Shown here piece by piece: positions 53,981-54,618 of a DNA stretch of 54,618 nt. The notes under the pieces were generated by a model, which was not told where the DNA came from, made no database searches, and worked only from the letters and a program-made list of their open reading frames with translations. The translations under genes were made by a program, and so were the position numbers. The DNA is taken from the NCBI GenBank assembly GCA_964494325.1, contig CAZBTJ010000021.1, positions 1 through 54,618 on the forward strand. The letters run 5' to 3'. Every line of letters starts with the position of its first letter. Within the stretch, counting starts at the first letter, position 1. Source of the DNA: JAIPFM01 sp964494325 (GTDB lineage Bacteria > Planctomycetota > Phycisphaerae > Sedimentisphaerales > Anaerobacaceae).

Positions 53981-54601
53981 ATGTGGAATACATCTATTGG
54001 AAAACGTACACTAAAGAATGCCGAAGCCGCACTGTTTGCCGAGGCACTGCATACGCTCGTGGATGATTCATCTGTTTGGGATTTCGAAGACTACTTCATG
54101 GGTGTCCAGGCCTTTGACAGTCTCACTTCCGGACAAAAGGTCTCTGCCCTGTGGACCATTGCCAAGGGCCTGCTCAAGGAGGATGTTGAACCTATAAGGC
54201 ATACCGCTGCCCTGGAGGGTACCATCGCAGCCGTGTTCAAACAAATTGAAGACAAAGTCACGGTTGAACTGGAGGATGCAGAATCCAGATGTAATTGGCG
54301 AAAATTGGTGATTGCCGCCAGAAAGGCTTCGCAGGCCGAAGATGTCATATCCTTGGAATGTAACGACTTTGACGCCTGGCAATTCGAGATCGAACAAATC
54401 GAAGACAACATCCTCTGGGACAACGACTTCGACACCTGCAACCTTTACATGGATCTACCTCCAGAAGAAGCCAAAGCCATGAAGGAATTAATCGGAATCT
54501 CGGACGCCTACACATTAACAATCCCAAATGATCTCAATCAGGAACACATGGAAAAAACTATCGCCGAAATACGAAAACTATGCTCTCGCTTCGTACCGTA
54601 A
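53981..54601 (+). CDS. Protein of unknown function, acidic and helical
   Basis: About 206 residues; complete in the window. No signal peptide or membrane segment. The sequence is helical and acidic (ALFAEALHTLVDDSSVWDFE, KVTVELEDAESRCNWRKLVI, ILWDNDFDTCNLYMDLPPEE) and ends in EIRKLCSRFVP. I do not recognise the family, though proteins of this look are common in planctomycetes. The ATG at 53981 is preferred over a TTG at 53966 only because it is an ATG; no strong ribosome-binding site supports either. It lies outside the duplicated TOTE segment, transcribed away from it. Confidence 0.65.
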   Translation: MWNTSIGKRTLKNAEAALFAEALHTLVDDSSVWDFEDYFMGVQAFDSLTSGQKVSALWTIAKGLLKEDVEPIRHTAALEGTIAAVFKQIEDKVTVELEDAESRCNWRKLVIAARKASQAEDVISLECNDFDAWQFEIEQIEDNILWDNDFDTCNLYMDLPPEEAKAMKELIGISDAYTLTIPNDLNQEHMEKTIAEIRKLCSRFVP

Positions 54602-54618
54602 CTGAAGTTTTGCAAACT

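Noticed and set aside
1..54618. CRISPR array or intact insertion sequence
   Set aside because: No regularly spaced repeats with unique spacers and no transposase motif were found.

Overview
The window looks like a chromosome segment of a Gram-negative planctomycete-like bacterium, most likely near the class Phycisphaerae. This is inferred from gene content and not proven. Signs are large secreted LamG, lamin-tail and CotH-type proteins with the phrases DDFERYN and YYWRVDEVN, a TAT-exported Gfo/Idh/MocA oxidoreductase, a DUF1080 protein, a BlaI/M56 regulatory pair, and envelope lipoproteins (BamD-like, LptE-like) that imply an outer membrane with lipopolysaccharide.

Layout. 1-1000: end of an unknown gene and a SpoU/TrmH RNA methyltransferase. 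1000-4300: a secreted LamG protein between two 328-bp direct repeats. 4.3-6.0 kb: YkgJ-type protein and hisS, translationally coupled. 6.1-12.5 kb: BamD-like and LptE-like lipoproteins, ftsH, a DsbD-like thiol-disulfide protein and a LOG-family enzyme. 12.5-19.6 kb: hisA, a Gfo/Idh/MocA protein, a large DUF2339 membrane protein and a DUF1080 protein. 19.8-26.2 kb: a zone of decay. It holds a BlaI-type double operator in front of a wrecked M56/hydrolase chimera, a CAAX protease, a gene-free kilobase, an uncharacterised conserved protein, a frameshifted small lipoprotein, a TPR-glycosyltransferase, and a MntA/HepT pair whose toxin is broken. 26.2-30.8 kb: M56 sensor protease and BlaI repressor with their own double operator, a three-repeat secreted protein, and RNase D. 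31-47 kb: CotH/lamin-tail protein, dprA, purC, a secreted LamG protein, a secreted TPR protein, nadK, dxs and a very large secreted GH2 beta-galactosidase.

47.4-54.6 kb is an accessory island. It starts after a DTW-domain tRNA-modification gene. It contains one protein joining a zinc-Cys segment, an archaeo-eukaryotic primase domain, an SF2 helicase and a PD-(D/E)XK nuclease (TOTE conflict-system architecture). Upstream lie an ImmA/IrrE metalloprotease missing its DNA-binding half, a Beta-family protein, and a convergent, overlapping Sce7726-family nuclease-like protein. This module is bracketed by the real 5' end of the TOTE gene and a second, truncated copy of the same 5' end in the same orientation. 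This is the best candidate for an undescribed system or defence hot spot.

Two further window-wide patterns stand out. Five unrelated intergenic spots carry degenerate arrays of period 7, each with a different heptamer. Two BlaI-type promoters share one geometry: dyads of 7-4-7 layout with centres 23 nt apart, but different half-site sequences. No tRNA, rRNA, CRISPR array or intact transposase was recognised.
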